Positions 31,799 to 42,378 of a stretch of DNA of 64,000 nucleotides are shown here, piece by piece. The position numbers and the translations under genes are program-made. The notes under the pieces are model-generated. The model saw only the letters and a list, made by a program, of their open reading frames with translations, was not told the origin of the DNA and made no database searches. Source of the stretch: Cotesia glomerata (taxonomy: Eukaryota; Arthropoda; Insecta; Hymenoptera; Braconidae). The stretch covers positions 14,447,101 through 14,511,100 of the forward strand of contig NC_058159.1 in NCBI RefSeq assembly GCF_020080835.1, given 5' to 3'. Numbering within the stretch: position 1 is the stretch's first letter; every line of letters starts with the position of its first letter.

Positions 31799-34306
31799 CA
31801 CGCATACTACAAGGCAACCTGAATAGGTGCGCCTTGACGCAAAACCTGCTGCGCCAGAGTGTCTTTGAAGATAAAATCGGCGTCTGCTTTATCTACGAGC
31901 AATATCTAAACATCAAAGATAAAACATGGTTCGCAGATGAAACTGGCATGGCAGCAATTTGGATTGTGAACACAAAGAACGTTACCGTCAAGAACGGCGG
32001 AAGTAGAGCAGGTTTTGTCTGGATTCGAACCCCCACAACCTACTTCATGAGCGTCTATCTCTCACCTCACGAAGGGATTAGTGTGTTCCGACAGAAACTG
32101 GCAAATATAGAAAATGCGGTCACTAAATTTGACGGCGAAGTCATCGTAGCCAGAGACTTCAACGCTAAATCAGCTGAGTAGGGTGCTGCTTTCTCCAACA
32201 CCAGAGGTAACGAGGTCGCTGACGTCGCAGCTAGACTCGACCTTATAGTGCTGAACACCGGGAGCACCACGACCTTTAGAAGACCAGAGTACCAAGAATC
32301 CATCCTCGACATCTCGTTGGCGACTCCAAGGACTGCCAACATGATCGAAGACTGGACTGTATCCAAAGAATACAGAGGCAGTGATCACCAGTTTGTGACA
32401 TTCAACTTTGGATTGGCATTTGCTTCGGTTTCACAACGCGACCTTTCTAGGCGGAAGTGGAATGCCAAGAGGCTTGATCCAGAGGCATTGCAAGCTTCAC
32501 TTGCACGAAGCTGGTCTATCCTTCAGAACAACCCGACTCCGGATGTGAAACGCTCCCCCAATCAAGATCTACATTTGAGCGAGTATAAGCAGGCCGAAAA
32601 GAACCGGGCAATCAAATCAAGCAAAGAGAAATTGTGGCAAGAGATCTGTAACGACCTTGATAAAGATATCTGGGGTAAAGCATAACAAATTGTGACCAAA
32701 CGACTTGGAAAGGCTCCACCAGAGGCGCCGAAGTCTCCAGCCTTAATGGACAGCATTGTAGCGAAGCTTTTCTCCAAACACCAGCCGCGGGAGAAGAAAC
32801 AATACACTAAAAACAGCGAAGTAACACCCTTTACAACTAAGGAACTACAAGACGCGGCCAAGTCACTCAAAAGAGGGAAGGCACTCGGCCCTGATGGCAT
32901 CCCAGCATCGGTGATCAAGACTGTAGCCCTGGAATGACCAGACATACTCCTAAACACCTATAACGAATTCTTGGTAACTGGCACGTTTCCCGCGGTCTGG
33001 AAGCGGCAGAGATTGGTTCTGCTAGATAAAGGCAAAGGTGGCCCTGTAACACCCTCGTCGTTCAGACCACTTTGCATGCTGGACATTGCTGGGAAATTGC
33101 TCGAAAAGCTTATCCAGGGAAGACTACGAAACGACATCGATCGTGCTGGAGACTTTGCCGCAAATCAACATGGCTTCCGGGAGATATCCTAGACGCTCTG
33201 GAGCACAAATTTGACGCAAAGCCAGAGAATTTGGCACTAATCGACAACTACCTTGAAGAAAGAAAGCTAATAGCGGAAACTACAAAAGGACCAAAAGAAT
33301 ACGCCATAACAGCTGGCGTGCCGCAAGGCTCAATAATGGGGCCCGATTTATGGAACGTCGACTATGATGAGCTTCTTAAGATTCTGTTACCAAAGCAAAT
33401 AGAGCTAACGGGCTTTGCAGACGACGTCGCGGTCACGATAATAGTAGACAGCGTAGAGGAGGCCGAACTACTAGTTCGGGAAACCATTGATGCCTTCGAG
33501 ACTTGGCTCGATAAACACCACTTGAAACTCGCCAAGCACAATGCATGCCAGAAAGCCAGCAAGACGGTATCTAGCCTAGCAAGAATTATGACCAACACCA
33601 TGGGACCAAGAACAAAAAAGAGAAGAGTTCTTCTAGAAGCAGTCCACTCGGTACTGCTTTATGGAGCTGAGATATGGGCAGACATATTAAAGCAGAAGAG
33701 CTACCGGCGAAAGATAGCAGCAGTACAGTGGCGAGGCGCTCTCAGGGTTGCCTGCGCCTACCGCACAGTTTCCGAAGCGGCTGTATTGGTCATTGCGGGA
33801 GCCACGCCCATCGACCTATTAGCGTTCGAGAGAGTTAAACTCTATGACGCTAAAGATAGTGACGAAAACATGAAGGACACAAGAACGAGGATAAAGGCGG
33901 AAACGCACCAAGAGTGGCAGGACCGATGGACGTCGGGAGAGACGGGCAGATGGACAGCGCGCCTGATCACAAACATCAACGTCTGGCTTTCTCGAAAGCA
34001 CGGGGACACGGACTTCTTTCTGATCCAGCTATTGACGGGACATGGACAGTTCAATGCCTATCTTTTCAAGATGGGTTTGTACAGCACACCAACGTGCAAA
34101 TACTGTCTAGTATTGACAACGCCAAGCACACGTTTTTCGAGAGTGATCGGTGGAAGGATGACAGAATCAGCACCGAAGAAACAATAGGCACAACGCTCAC
34201 CCCTGAGAGCTTAGTAACCTATATGATCACAGAAGAAGAAAACTGGTCAGCTGTTGCAGCCTACGCACAGCGCCTTTTGGACGAAAAAATCGCAGAAAGG
34301 GATTAG
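31795..34306 (+). pseudogene. LINE A copy 3, ORF2 (endonuclease, RT), heavily damaged
   Basis: Starts MTRILQGNLNRC. The endonuclease block is altered (VARDFNAKSAE, then TAG at 32179). Further stops lie at 32683 and 32935. There are two internal deletions against copy 2: about 130 bp after QHGFR (33177), removing the first catalytic-Asp motif LTLDIRNAFNSANW, and about 150 bp near 33540. There is also a gap before KRSPNQDLH (32545). GFADDVAVTI (FADD) remains. The last codons EKIAERD end at 34306. It cannot code for an active enzyme. Confidence 0.88.
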
Positions 34307-34554
34307 AAACCAGTAGTAACAAGAAGTAGGTGTCGTGAGACACAACATGGACTGGATCGAAGTAATGCTAACGCGGTCCCGATCCAGTCTTCCCTGTAAC
34401 ATCTATGAGGAAAGGAAAGAGGAGGATGTTTATTCGGTATTGTTACAAAATAAGATTGATTTCTGCGTCCGACATACCCAGGCACCAACACCTAGTCCTG
34501 GCATACGTAAATGTATTTTACCTCCTCTATAATAAAAAAAAAAAAATAAAAAAA
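34307..34554 (+). other. LINE A copy 3, 3' UTR and poly(A)
   Basis: Same 3' UTR as copy 2, ending CCTCCTCTATAATAAAA and poly(A) that meets CACACACACAGACATAG of an FB unit. Confidence 0.85.
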
Positions 34555-34716
34555 CACACACACACAGACATAGTGACAACCTCGCCGGAGTAGTCAGGGA
34601 AGCTTTCTAGGACCTCAAAACGTCAAGATCTGATAAAAACTCGATTTTCGAAAAACGGGGTTAAACCAATAACTTCCCGATCATCAAAAATTTTCAATTA
34701 TCTTAGCGGGAAGTTA
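34555..34716 (+). mobile_element. FB repeat, 3' end after LINE A copy 3
   Basis: Short CA repeat, GTCAGGGAAGCTTTCTAGGACC and TTAGCGGGAAGTTAAAAAT. The usual FB end, so the LINE sits in the microsatellite position. Confidence 0.75.
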
Positions 34717-35162
34717 AAAATGTTTTGAAATGTGGTTTTTTGGAATTACTTTCAAATAGCTTTACCGATCAATCCCAAAATTTAATTAACTCTTAAGATC
34801 AAAAAATTACGTTGATCACCGCAAACCCGAGCAAAATCGGTTGATTCATTCGTGAGTTATCGTTGTCGAAAAAAAAAACCGAAACAAATGTTTTTTCGGA
34901 ATAACTTCGAAATTTCTGGCTCGATCGATTTAAACTTGAAGATTTTTCACGGAACTTCAACAACTGCATCGAATGCAGCCAACCGTATGAAAATCGGTTC
35001 ATTCATTTAAAAGTTATTACCATTTGAAAATTCAAAGAATTGTGTTTTTCTAAACTGCTGTTAGAGTTTTGAGCTGAAAGAGCTCAAAAACGTCATGTGT
35101 AACTTTGAGCGCTTAAGTACAAAATGAGCGAGAATTTGCAGAGATGGCCTTTAGAATCAACC
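34717..35162 (-). mobile_element. FB repeat, inverted 5' half
   Basis: Reads FB in reverse, from the GTGGTTTTTTGG block through the GAGCTC-like motifs (35070-35090) to a decayed start (GCAGAGATGGCCTTTAGAATC). Diverged from the other copies. Confidence 0.6.
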
Positions 35163-35512
35163 GTCATCCTATTTTTATTTTACAGTTTTTATTAGATTTT
35201 TCGAAATACATTAGTACGAATGGGTCCAAATTGTATTCAAAATTTAAGTTTGGTCAAGCCCTATCGAATGGCACCAACCGCGATGAAATCAGTCTCACCG
35301 TTCAAAAATTGCAAGAAGTTTACATACTTACACACACACACATACATACATACAGACATAGTGACACCCTCGCAGGGATAGCCAGGGAAGCTTCCTATGA
35401 CCTTCAAACATCGAGATCTGATGAAAACTCAATTTCTGCTAAACGGAGTGAAACCAATAACTTCCCGATTTTTGAAAATCTTCGATTTTCTTAGCGGAAG
35501 GGGGAAGGGGTA
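35163..35512 (+). mobile_element. FB repeat, 3' part with short CACA/CATA tract
   Basis: From TTTTTATTAGATTTTTCG through AAGTTTGGTCAAGCCC and a short CACACACATACATACAT tract (35331-35355) to CTTCGATTTTCTTAGCGGAAG. No LINE is in this one, and its tract is the shortest of the set. Confidence 0.7.
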
Positions 35513-35782
35513 AAAAAATTGCAAGAAAAACGTTATGTAATACTTGAACGTTTCCTAATTAAATATAAGAAGGGTTTATTAAAATATTTTCTTTACAAAA
35601 ATTTATTTATTTCTAAATTCATTTATTTTGAGAGTGAATGCAGAGTGAATTTTAGTATCAATAAAAATTAACTCCTTCTCGGAGTCAATATCACTCCCGG
35701 TGGGAGTGAATCAATTAAAAATCATTCACTCTTCATTCACTTCGTGTTTACTCCTTGTTCAATCGGCAAATTTTTTACAGTG

Positions 35783-35943
35783 TCATACTCGCTAACACCG
35801 GTAATGACTAATAATCACTTTTCTCTAATTCGAAATTTATATTCATTATCTTTTCGAAATTTATCATTTTGTTTATATTTTTTGTCTAGGTTAAACAATA
35901 AAATTATATTGCATGCCCAGTGAAGCGGGAGGGTATCAGCTAG
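35783..35943 (+). mobile_element. Non-autonomous Helitron-like 3' end
   Basis: TACTCGCTAACACCGGT... through GCATGCCCAGTGAAGCGGG (hairpin) to GGGTATCAGCTAGT, then A/T repeat. Nearly identical to both arms at 56996-57781. Its left part continues at about 26555-26590, on the far side of the CACTGTA element. Confidence 0.65.

Positions 35944-35944
<1 letters not shown>

Positions 35945-36032
<88 letters not shown>
35945..36032. repeat. (AT)n microsatellite after the CTAGT end
   Basis: About 44 AT units directly after the Helitron-like 3' end. The stretch 36033-36262 beyond it has no gene, only a small hairpin around ACAAGCATGTA...TACATGCTTGT. Confidence 0.9.
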
Positions 36033-36040
<8 letters not shown>

Positions 36041-36262
36041 TTAATGCCGTAAGATGGACGGCGGAGTTCCTAGGGTCCACCTTTACAAGCATGTAATGTG
36101 AGTGTATTCCATACATGCTTGTAAATTAATAAAAATTAATTGAAATTAATTGTGCTTTTAAAAGCGGAACTCAAAATTCTAATTTTAAAATGTTCCTCAC
36201 GAAAGTTACATTTTGGCACATCCTAATTTATTTATGTATATATATACATCGATTGAAGTCTT

Positions 36263-36415
36263 TTTAACTTCCCGCTAAGAAAATCGAAGATTTTCAAAAA
36301 TCGGGAAGTTATAGGTTCCACCCCGTTTTTCGAAAATCGAGTTTTCATCAGATCTCAACGTTTGGAGGTCCTAGGAAGCTTCCCTGACTACTCTCGCGAG
36401 GTTGTCACTATGTCC
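36263..36415 (-). mobile_element. FB repeat, 3' terminal fragment (inverted)
   Basis: TTTTTAACTTCCCGCTAAG... through CCTAGGAAGCTTCCCTGAC to GAGGTTGTCAC, the usual FB end up to its microsatellite. Confidence 0.75.
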
Positions 36416-36467
36416 GTATGTATGTATGTATGTATGTATGTATGTATGTATACATGTATGTATGTAT
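36416..36467. repeat. (TATG)n microsatellite, start of the LINE array
   Basis: About 12 TATG units between the FB end and the poly(A) (read as T) of LINE A copy 4. First of five microsatellite tracts that separate the array members. Confidence 0.9.
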
Positions 36468-36701
36468 TTTTTTTTTTTTTGTAAAGAGGTACGAAAAAAG
36501 ATTTTCAAAAGACACCGGTATCGTTAACTCTGCCGCCCATCTTCCGGCAGATATCGATAGTCGGTAGTGTGGAGATTTTTACCCACTAAAAAAAACATTC
36601 CTCTTCCCCTCTCCCCTAGATGGTACGGGGAGGACTGGATTGGAACCGCGTTAGCATTACTTCAATCCAGTCGTGCTGCGTCTCACGACGCCTACTCTTG
36701 G
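36468..36701 (-). other. LINE A copy 4, poly(A) and divergent 3' UTR
   Basis: Poly(A) on the minus strand, then a 3' UTR ending TTTCGTACCTCTTTAC. It matches the other family A copies only next to the stop codon (GTCGTGAGACGCAGCACGAC...) and is unrelated further on. This copy therefore belongs to a subfamily with a different 3' end. Confidence 0.75.
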
Positions 36702-39695
36702 CTACTGGTCCCTTTCTGCGATTTTGTCTTTCAGGAGGTGCTGTGCATAAACTGCAACAGCTGACCAGTTTTCCTCTTGTTTGATCATATAGGTCACCAG
36801 GCTTGAGGGGGAGAGCCTGGTGCCTATGATCTCTTCGGTGATTCTTCTGTAGTCCTTCCATCGAGCACACTCGAAGAATGTGTGTTCGGCGTCGTCGATT
36901 TTATCCGGGCAGTATTTGCACGTTGGTGTGCTGTGCAAACCCATCTTGAAAAGATAGGCATTGAACTCTCCATGTTCCCTCAATAGCTGGGTCAGGAAGA
37001 AGTCCGTATCCCCGTGCTTCCGAGAGAGCCAGACGTTGATGTTTGGGATCAGGCGCGCCGTCCATCTGCCCGTCTTTCCCGATGTCCATCGGTCCTGCCA
37101 CTCTTGCTGCGTTTCCGTCTTTATCCTCGTTCTTGCGTCCTTCATGTTATCATCACTGTCTTTAGCGTTATAGAGTTTTGCTTTTTCGAACGCTAATAGG
37201 TCGATGGGCGCGGCTCCTGCAATGACCAATACAGCCGCTCCGGAGACTGTGCGGTAGACGCAGGTAACCCTGAGAGCGCCTCGCCGCTGTACTGCTGCGA
37301 TCTTTCGCCGGTAGGTCTTCTGCTTTAATATGTCTGCCCATATCTCCGCTCCATAAAGCAGTACCGAGTGGACTGCTTCTAGAAGAACTCTTCTCTTTTT
37401 TGTTCTTGGTCCCATGGTGTTGGTCATAATTCGTGCTAGGCTAGACACAGTCTTGCTGGCTTCCTTCCATGCACTGTCGAGGTGTTCACGGAAAGATAGT
37501 TTCTCGTCTATCATTACCCCTAGATACCGCAGGGCCCTTGTTGACGTCAGCGTTGTTCCTCCCATCTCCATAGCGAATGGTTTTGGAAACCATTTTTGAC
37601 GGGTCAAAACGACCATCTCGGTTTTCTGTTTGGCGAGTTTCAGGTGATGCTTATCGAGCCAAGTCTCGACGGTGTCGATGGTTTCCCGAACTAGCAGTTC
37701 GGCCTCTTCCACGCTGTCCGACACTATAGTGGCTGCAACGTCGTCTGCAAAGCCTGTTAGCTCTACTTGCTCTGGCAACGGGATTTAAAGAAGCTCGTCG
37801 TAGTCTGCGTTCCATAGATCAGGCCCCATTATTGAGCCTTGCGGCACGCCAGCCGTTATGGTGTATTCTTGTGGGCCTTCAGTAGTTTCCAATGTTAGCT
37901 TTCCATCGTCAAGGTAGTTGTCGACTAGTGCCAGATTTTCTGGCTCCGCGTCAAACTTGTGCTCCAGAGCGTCTAAAATGTCTCTCCAATTTGCGCTGTT
38001 AAATGCGTTTTTGACATCTAGCGTGAGGAGAAGACATACTTTACAAGCTTTGAGGCTACCAGACCATGCTTGTGTTGCTGTCTTTATGACTTTCTTGATC
38101 GCTCCGACTGTCGAATGACCTTTCCGGAAGCCTTGCTGGTTGGTGGCAAAACCTCCAGCATGGTCGATGTCGTTGCGAAGTCTCCCTTGTATGAGCTTCT
38201 CGAGCAGTTTTCCAGCAATGTCTAGCATATAGAGTGGTCTAAACGACGAAGGTGTTATGGAGGTTCCCTTACCTTTGTCTAAGAGAACAAATCTCTGCCG
38301 TTTCCTGACCGCGGAAAAAGTGCCAGTTGCCAAGCATGCGTTGTAGGTGTTCAGGAGTAAGTCTGGGTATTCCAGGGCTATAATCTTGATCACCGATGCC
38401 GGGATGCCATCAGGTCCAGGTGCCTTTCCTGTTTTGAGTGACTTGGCCGCGTCTTGTAGATCCTTAGTTGTGAAGGGCGTTACTTCGTTGTTTTTAGTGT
38501 AGTGTTTCTTCTCCCGCGGCGGGTGTTTGAGGAAAAGCTCCGCTACGATGCTATCCATTAAGGCTGGAGACTTCGGCGCCTCTGACAAAGCCTTTCCAAG
38601 TCGTTTGGCGACAATTTGGTAGGCTTTACCCCAGATGTCATTGTCGAGATCGTTGCAGATCTCTTTCCACAACTTTGCTTTACTTGCTTTGATGGCTCGA
38701 TTTAGCGTCTTTTTGGCCTGCTTGTACTCTTTTGAATACAAGTCCTGGCTTGGGGAGCGTTTGGCGGCTCTCGTTGCGCGGCGACGTAGTTGATGGCACA
38801 TTTTGCGAAGTTCCGCTATGTCTGTTGACCACCAGTACGCCGGCCTGCGAAAACTCCGGTTTTTCAACCGCGGCATAGAGGCGTCACATGCGGCGGAAAT
38901 CTCCTTCATCGTATTTAGTACTGTACTTTCTGTCTCGCTGCAAGTATCCGGAGTCGGGTTGTTCTGAAGGGTAGACCAGCTCCGTGCAAGTGAAGCTCGC
39001 AGTGCCTCTGGATCAAGCTTACTGACATTTCACTTTCGCTTAGAAAGGTCTTGTTGTGGTACCGGAGCAGATGCCAATCCAACGTTAAATGTCTCGAACT
39101 TGTGATCACTGCCACTGTATTTTTCGGATACTGTCCAGTTTTCAATCATGTTGGCAATTTTTGGAGTCGCCAACGAAATGTCGAGGATGGACTCTTGGTA
39201 CCCTGGTCTTCTAAAAGTCGTGGTGCTCCCAGTATTTAGCACTATGAGGTCGAGTCTAGCCACGACGTCAGCGACCTCGTTGCCTCTGGTGTCGGAGAAA
39301 TCAGCGCCCCATTCAGCCGTTTTAGCATTGAAGTCACCAGCTACGATAACTTCGCCGTCGAACTTGGTGATCACATCCTCTATATTTGCCAGTTTCTGTC
39401 GGAACACACTAATCACTTCGTTAAGTGAGAGATAGACGCTCATGAAGTAGGTTATGGGGGTTTGAATCCAGACAAAACCTGCTCCACTTCTGCTGTTGAT
39501 GGTGGTAACGTTCTTTGTATTTGCAATACAGATTGCTGCCGTGCCAGTTTTGTCTGCGAACTATGCTCTATTTTGGAGGTTTAGATATTGCTCATAGATG
39601 AAGCAAACGTCGATCCTCTCTTCAAAGACTCGCTGGCGAAGTAAATTTTGCGCCAACGCACATCTATTCAGGTTTCCTTGAAGTATGCGTGTCAT
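36702..39695 (-). pseudogene. LINE A copy 4, ORF2 (endonuclease, RT, C-terminal zinc finger)
   Basis: Nearly full-length ORF2 with all domains: endonuclease VAGDFNAKTAEWG and SGSDHKFETF; RT SSFRPLYMLDIAGKLLEK, LLLTLDVKNAFNSANW, VPQGSIMGPDLWN and GFADDVAATI; C-terminal CKYCPDKIDDAEHTFFEC. In-frame stops are TGA at 39030-39032 (Trp of KRKWN) and TAA at 37785-37787 (Lys of LLKIPLP). The first 80 or so codons (39450-39695) are diverged, with a frame problem near 39550. From about 39450 down it is almost identical to copy 1 (2002-3170), while the 5' part is not. It is preceded by ORF1 through the usual ATGA overlap. Confidence 0.88.
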
Positions 39696-41138
39696 TTCTG
39701 CCCTTTCGTAGCTTCGGCAAGTGCGGTGCGGAATACCTTACAAGCCCCGAAGCCTGGAATATGACATAAGCTATCTGGAGCTTCTTGTTCCTGTGTACAG
39801 AGGAAGCACTTTGGCTGTTTAACGCAGTCTGCAGCTTTGTGGTTTCCTCCCCCGTATTTAAAGCAGCACTTGCTTCTGTCAGGCCCCTTGTAGGAGTTCG
39901 TCGCGTGCCCGTATCCGAGGCATCTGATACAGCGTGTTACTTTTACAACTGGTCGAATGGGCGGTTAACCCATCCGATCATTATACGAGCCTTGTCAAGG
40001 ATTTTGAACGTGCTAGCCTCGTCTATCTCGCAGAAGGCTGCCCGATTGCCCCGTCGAGTAGGCTTTGTCAAATTTACCCGTTTGATCTCCAGGCTGTCGG
40101 TGAAGTCACGTTTGAGTGCTTCGCGGACGTCGTTCTCAGTAGTGATGGCATCCAAGTCCAGGATCTCGATTGTTGCTTTTGGTGTAAGCGTTCTGACTGT
40201 ACCGATGTTAGCAGTTGCTGTTTTTATCGCAGCCGTGAAAGCGGTAGTGTCTTCAGTCTTGCGACCTATTTCTAGAAGAACGCCCCCTCGCTTCGTTTGT
40301 TTGATAGACTTTATGTCTACTCCAGTCTCTGTCAGATTAACCTTGGCTTCGATTTCCTTGAGGAGATCGGCGTATGTTCGCCCTTCAGCTGGTTGGACTA
40401 GCACAGCTTTAGTTTTTATCTTCTTACTCCTCGGTTTCCTGGAGCCAACATTGCTTGGCTGGTTTTGGGCTGTAGCAGATTGAGCCACTGGCTCCTGTTC
40501 TTCCTTTTTCTTGTTTTTCCGAGTCACTTTGATCCAGGTATCACCCCGGGCTGTCTTCTTATGTGCTGGCTTATCGATTTCCGAGGAAGGGCTGGGCGTG
40601 GATAGCGGCCTCTTCTTGTTTTTCTCTTCTCTATGCTGTGTTTTCTCAGGAGTGACCGAAAAAGTCTGGGATTTTTTGTTTAGATCCGGAGATGTTTGCG
40701 TGGTTCTCGCCGACTTCGTTGCTGGTTTGTTGGCCAACTTATATGCCGTGGCAATGGACGCTACTATTTTTCTGAGTTCATGGTGGAGATTACATTTATC
40801 CTTTATGAACTCAGCTAATTCTTCGATCTTGCTACCGAGCCGTTCCATTGGCAATTGTTGACCGGTGACAGTCGGTAGAGAGTTTATCCTCTCTCGGCAT
40901 GTGTGAGTGTTGACGGGAGCAACAGTTCTTCCACCTATTGAAGGAAAGTTTGTTTGCTGTGCGTCTACTTCTATCAGAGCTGTTTCTTTACTCCCTGTAG
41001 CATTGCTAGCATTGCTAGACAGCAGAGCCATGGGGTCTACTCCACTGTTCAAACGGTTGCTTGATAACGACGAGTTCAGGCCCGTTTGTACGCCTTCCCT
41101 CGCCGGCACTCAAGTATCCCTCCTCTGCACCGTAGATT
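39692..41138 (-). pseudogene. LINE A copy 4, ORF1 (gag-like)
   Basis: Open from 41109 down to 39943 (388 codons), then a frameshift before the knuckles. The conserved core is present but diverged (ATIEILDLDAITTENDVRE against TTTIEILDLDEISTESEVRE in the other copies). It has the MERLGSKIEELAEFIKDK helix like copy 3. The zinc knuckles lie at 39780-39940 in another frame. The 5' end stops at CTCTGCACCGTAGAT, which corresponds to base 30347 or so of copy 3, where it meets ATGT repeat. The copy is therefore 5'-truncated by about 130 bp. Confidence 0.85.
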
Positions 41139-41179
41139 TATGTATGTATGTATGTATGTATGTATGTATGGATGTATGT
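41138..41179. repeat. (ATGT)n between LINE A copy 4 and LINE B copy 1
   Basis: About 10 units. It is at once the 5' flank of LINE A copy 4 and the 3' flank of LINE B copy 1. Confidence 0.9.
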
Positions 41180-41948
41180 TTTTTTTTTTTTTTTTTTTTG
41201 TTTTAAGGGGGGGGGGATCCTTTTTACGGATTCTAGGCATAGTTGTTTGGCCTGGATATGTGGCGACTCGACGCAGTGTCATACCAAAACTCGACGCTAG
41301 CGCCCCTACCCACTAAACCCTAAACCCCTTTTCCTCTTTCCCCTAATCCCTAATGGAAACCGCCGTTAGGCATTACTTCGTGAGGGGAGGATCTAGCTAC
41401 TGCTCTTTTTTCTGGTAGCTAAGGTGTTATTTTACCTTTCTTCTAGTTGTTATTTGCTCTTCTTCTTTCGATGGAACGCAAGTCTATAAGTACTTCTGTT
41501 GCAAATATGCTGATGGCGTTCCAGGAGGCTCTTGATGACAACATTGCTCTACTATTGTCTCTGGTTGGATTTTATTCTTTAGGATCATCTCCAGCTCATC
41601 TCGCTGTGGGTAAAATCGTGACCACTCAAAGAAAACATGCTCCGCGTCTTCATTGATTCCTGGGCAGAACGGGCGCTCCGATAAATCATCATGCTTGAAG
41701 CGGTGAAGATACGTCCGAAAACATCCATGTCCTGACAACAACTGCGTCAGATAGTAATTAACCTCGCCATGACTTCGGTTTAGCCAAACGTCGATCTTCG
41801 GTATGAGACGGTGTGTCCATCTCCTTGTTGTCGCGGCGTCCCACTGCTATTGCCATCGTGCGATGCTGTTCTGCCGTTTTTTAGTTCTGAGTTCCTCGGC
41901 ACTTTGTGCGGTTGTCCTCTTTCGTTGGTGAAGGTTCCGTCTTTCCTC
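41180..41948 (-). mobile_element. LINE B copy 1, 3' fragment
   Basis: Poly(A), then the family B 3' end (hairpin GGATCCTTTTTACGGATTC, GGCCTGGATATGTGGCGACTC, ACCCTAAACCCC) and the last part of ORF2, with the finger motif ...FCPGINEDAEHVFFEWSRF at 41484-41741. Truncated 5' at 41948 within ...NLHQRKRTTAQSAEELRTK-like sequence. Confidence 0.85.
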
Positions 41949-41984
41949 ATGTATGTATGTATGTGTGTGTATGTGTGTGTGTAA
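41949..41984. repeat. (ATGT)n/(GT)n between LINE B copies 1 and 2
   Basis: Mixed ATGT and GT units, then the T-run that is the poly(A) of copy 2. Confidence 0.9.
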
Positions 41985-42378
41985 TTTTTTTTTTTTTTTT
42001 TTAGAGGGGGGAATCCTTTTTGCGGATTCCAGGCATAACTGTTTCGCCTGGATATGTAAAGACTCGACGCAGCGTCATACTAAAACTCGACGCTAATGCG
42101 CCTACTCACTGAACCCTAAACCCCTTTTCATCTTTCCTCTAATCCCTCATGGGAACCGCCGTCAGGCATTACTTCGTGAGGGAAGGATCTAGCTACTGCT
42201 ATTCCTTCTGATGGCTGAGGTGTTATTTCTCCTTCCTTCTATCATCTGATATTTGCTCTTCTTCTTTCAGTGGAGCGCAAGTCTTTTAGGAATTCTGTTG
42301 CAAACGTGTTGGTAGCGTTCAAGGCAGCTTCTGATGACAAAATTGCGTCCACTAGTGAATCTAGTTGCATTCTCTGGT
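41985..42378 (-). other. LINE B copy 2, poly(A) and 3' UTR
   Basis: T-run (poly(A)), hairpin GAATCCTTTTTGCGGATTCC, then the 3' UTR shared with the other B copies (AAACCCTAAACCCCTTTTC..., GCATTACTTCGTGAGGG). Confidence 0.8.

Larger units (their letters stand above)
28495..35555. mobile_element. PIF/Harbinger-like element ends (GGGAACGTTC), 7 kb with insertions
   Basis: The left end GGGAACGTTCAAGTATTACG and the right end, inverse GGAAACGTTCAAGTATTACA, have a TAA on each outer side (28492-28494; 35556-35558). A 3-bp TAA target duplication and GGG-type ends fit PIF/Harbinger. Between 28530 and 29170 the body is non-coding. The rest is FB and LINE A. No transposase. Confidence 0.6.
26591..35782. 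mobile_element. Element with CACTGTA ends, 9.2 kb with nested insertions
   Basis: The left end CACTGTATAAAATCCGGAG and the right end (inverse: CACTGTAAAAAATTTGCCG) face each other. Both ends carry repeated GGAGTGAAT/ATTCACTCC motifs (26605-26740; 35630-35755). The flanks AAAATACTTTTCTCACATACTTA and TCATACTCGCTAACACCGG are continuous in the uninterrupted repeat near 57590-57640, which proves an insertion. The duplicated site appears to be TTA/TCA. All the inner elements listed below lie within it. No transposase of its own is seen. Confidence 0.65.
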
